Shown here: one piece after another, positions 5,333 to 6,636 of the stretch
Layout of the letters: every line of letters starts with the position of its first letter
How positions within the stretch are numbered: position 1 is the first letter of the stretch
Origin: Peptococcaceae bacterium
GTDB taxonomy: Bacteria; Bacillota; Dehalobacteriia; UBA4068; UBA4997
Assembly (NCBI GenBank): GCA_019421315.1
Contig: JAHZFN010000197.1
Coordinates: 1-6,636 of the forward strand
DNA length: 6,636 bases
Reading direction: 5' to 3'
Made by a program: the position numbers and the translations under genes
Notes under the pieces: model-generated
What the model was told of the DNA's origin: nothing
The model's database searches: none
Seen by the model: only the letters and a program-made list of their open reading frames with translations

Positions 5333-5863
5333 TTAAATAACCTCAGCCGAAGCTTCAAACAGGCTTTCCTTGCTGCCCTGCGGAACCTTCAGCAAAATCA
5401 GGTCGCAGAGCTTGCCGATATCGGTTTGGCTGTTGATGACGGGCAGTCCGTAGCAGGAATCGACCGTGTTGGCAATAACCCCCGAATAAGCAAAAGTCTT
5501 TTCGGTGGTTCTGGCTTTCAAATCAAAGGGAATTATCCCCGTAACGATTTTCGGCAGGTTGTATTTGGCAAAGCCCTCCAGAATAATCACGTCCTGGTCA
5601 AAATGCTCCAATATACTGCTTAAGCCCAGCCTTGCCGTGTACATGATGTCAGTTTCGTTCAAAGCCCGCAGTGCCACCTGTTGGGCGCCCGCCTGCTTGT
5701 GAATGTATGTATCCTTGCCTGCCGTGTCCAATGTCAAGCCCTCGCAGCGGCTGTCCTTGATAATTCCCACGGATAAGCCGCGCGCTGTAAGCTCTTTGGT
5801 GATGGCGGCGATGGTTGTCGTTTTGCCGGTTTTGGAAAAACCGCTCACTGCAAAAATTCTCAT
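5333..5863 (-). CDS. mobB: MobB, molybdopterin-guanine dinucleotide biosynthesis protein B
   Basis: A 176-residue P-loop protein. Counting from ATG 5863, GFSKTGKTTT (residues 8-17) is the Walker A nucleotide site. LSVGIIKDSRC (about 30-40) follows, where classical MobB has IKH-x-HH. LDTAGKDTYIHKQAGAQQV (about 44-62) is the family's most conserved segment. DVIILEGFAKYNLPKIV (about 91-107) matches the conserved D-x4-EGF region. The length is usual for MobB (about 160-180). MobB binds GTP and assists MobA in converting molybdopterin to the guanine dinucleotide form that the neighbouring oxidoreductase needs. GGGAG (complement of 5874-5878) lies ten bases before ATG 5863. A GTG three codons earlier would leave no spacing. 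It lies 53 bases after the ferredoxin-subunit stop in the same direction and is probably co-transcribed with it. The IKD variant in place of IKH is a visible departure. Confidence 0.9.
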   Translation of the reverse strand: MRIFAVSGFSKTGKTTTIAAITKELTARGLSVGIIKDSRCEGLTLDTAGKDTYIHKQAGAQQVALRALNETDIMYTARLGLSSILEHFDQDVIILEGFAKYNLPKIVTGIIPFDLKARTTEKTFAYSGVIANTVDSCYGLPVINSQTDIGKLCDLILLKVPQGSKESLFEASAEVI

Positions 5864-5916
5864 AAATACCACACTCCCTTTGGTTCTTTGGCTGCCGATA
5901 AATTCTCGGCGTGGTT

Positions 5917-6636
5917 TTAATCGTCGTCTGTGGCAAAATACTGTTTTTCTTTGGCGGTTTTGGCTTTCAGCTCCAGCTTATGTCTGCCGACAATGTCGTA
6001 ATCCGCTTCGGTAACTTCTTTGGGGTCGTCGAAAATCAGCTGGTCTTCGGCGTATGGCGAACGCACCTGCCAAAGTTTTAAGGCTTTTTCGGCATCGTAT
6101 TTAACAACCTGCTGTTTTTCGGCGTAGTTTTTGAAAACAACAGACGGTTTGGTCTTTTCGGGGCTTGGCATACCCTTAACCTGCTGCAAATCGCCGTATT
6201 TTGCTTTCAGCTCGTCCATAGGACCGAAAGCCAGAGCACGCATGGAGCAGCTGCGGACACAGACGGGCAGCTGACCGTTTGCCAGTCTGTCCACGCACAT
6301 GGTGCATTTGCTCATCTTTTCGCCCTTTTCGTCGGAGGCGAACTGGGGTGAACCGTAGGGACAGGCGTTGAAGCAGGCACGGCAGCCTGTACATTTGCTT
6401 TGGTCAACGGTAACGGCGCCGAATTTTTCTTCCTTGGTGATGGCGCCGGGTTTGCAGACCTTCATGCAGACAGGGTCTTCGCAGTGGTAGCAGTTAATTG
6501 GTAAAATATGATAACGGGTGTTGGGGAATGTGCCTTCTTCCCAGCTTTGCACACGCATCCAACGAATATTGCCTGGTTCGATTTGGTTCCATTGCATACA
6601 GGAAACTGTGCAGGAGTTGCAGCCGATACAGCGGCT
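5917..6636 (-). CDS. DmsB-like four-cluster [4Fe-4S] electron-transfer subunit (5' end beyond window)
   Basis: The frame stays open to the right edge, so the N-terminus is missing. Its 239 visible residues hold four cysteine groups typical of DmsB/NrfC/PsrB subunits: CIGCNSCTVSC (visible residues 3-13), CYHCEDPVCMKVC (49-61), CTGCRACFNAC (82-92) and a wide group, CTMC then QLPVCVRSC (111-130). In this family groups I/IV and II/III each build pairs of [4Fe-4S] clusters that wire electrons to the molybdopterin subunit. MRALAFGPMDEL after the last group is also a family landmark. A charged tail of about 109 residues follows, ending ATDDD, somewhat longer than I expect for DmsB. The ATG at 6597 is internal, since cluster group I lies upstream of it. 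It sits 53 bases before mobB and probably forms an operon with it. Its catalytic partner may be the gene at 2046-4544 or one beyond the right edge. Confidence 0.95.
   Translation of the reverse strand, partial: SRCIGCNSCTVSCMQWNQIEPGNIRWMRVQSWEEGTFPNTRYHILPINCYHCEDPVCMKVCKPGAITKEEKFGAVTVDQSKCTGCRACFNACPYGSPQFASDEKGEKMSKCTMCVDRLANGQLPVCVRSCSMRALAFGPMDELKAKYGDLQQVKGMPSPEKTKPSVVFKNYAEKQQVVKYDAEKALKLWQVRSPYAEDQLIFDDPKEVTEADYDIVGRHKLELKAKTAKEKQYFATDDD

Overview
The window looks like chromosomal DNA of an anaerobic, low-to-moderate GC member of the Bacillota. The signs are Shine-Dalgarno sites of the AAGGAG/AAAGGA type, very AT-rich intergenic DNA, sigma-A-type promoters with 17-base spacers, many intrinsic terminators, and a molybdenum/iron-sulfur oxidoreductase system. 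The Negativicutes or a clostridial gut lineage would fit, but this is inference from style, not a marker gene.

Left part (1-800): the tail of a structured RNA that may be a ykkC-class riboswitch, then a strong intrinsic terminator, a near-consensus promoter, a roughly 100-base leader with its own terminator, and a MATE-family efflux gene that has lost its middle. The first 34 residues and the last roughly 140 residues are recognisable, in different frames, and about 0.8 kb between them is missing. The middle-left part (818-1816) holds an intact EamA/DMT permease on the minus strand with its own promoter. It ends against the MATE remnant at a shared, probably bidirectional terminator.

Right part (2046-6636), all on the minus strand and so read right to left: a four-cluster [4Fe-4S] DmsB-like electron-transfer subunit (cut by the right edge), then mobB (molybdenum cofactor guanylylation), then about 790 bases without a convincing intact gene, then an 832-residue DMSO-reductase-family molybdopterin catalytic subunit. 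The ferredoxin subunit, mobB and the catalytic subunit belong to one functional theme: a Mo-bis-MGD enzyme with a ferredoxin-type partner, and a protein for making the cofactor. No Tat signal is seen on the catalytic subunit, so the enzyme is probably cytoplasmic. Its substrate cannot be read from the sequence.

The most interesting part is the long gap before the catalytic gene. It contains a consensus-like promoter (TTGACA, 17 bases, TATTAT), about 150 bases further on a strong minus-strand terminator, then an 83-base tandem duplication (period 109). The duplication's only three differences all fall at third codon positions of one minus-strand reading frame. This suggests an attenuated leader or a separate small RNA, plus a duplicated, decayed small coding sequence placed directly before, and in frame with, the oxidoreductase.
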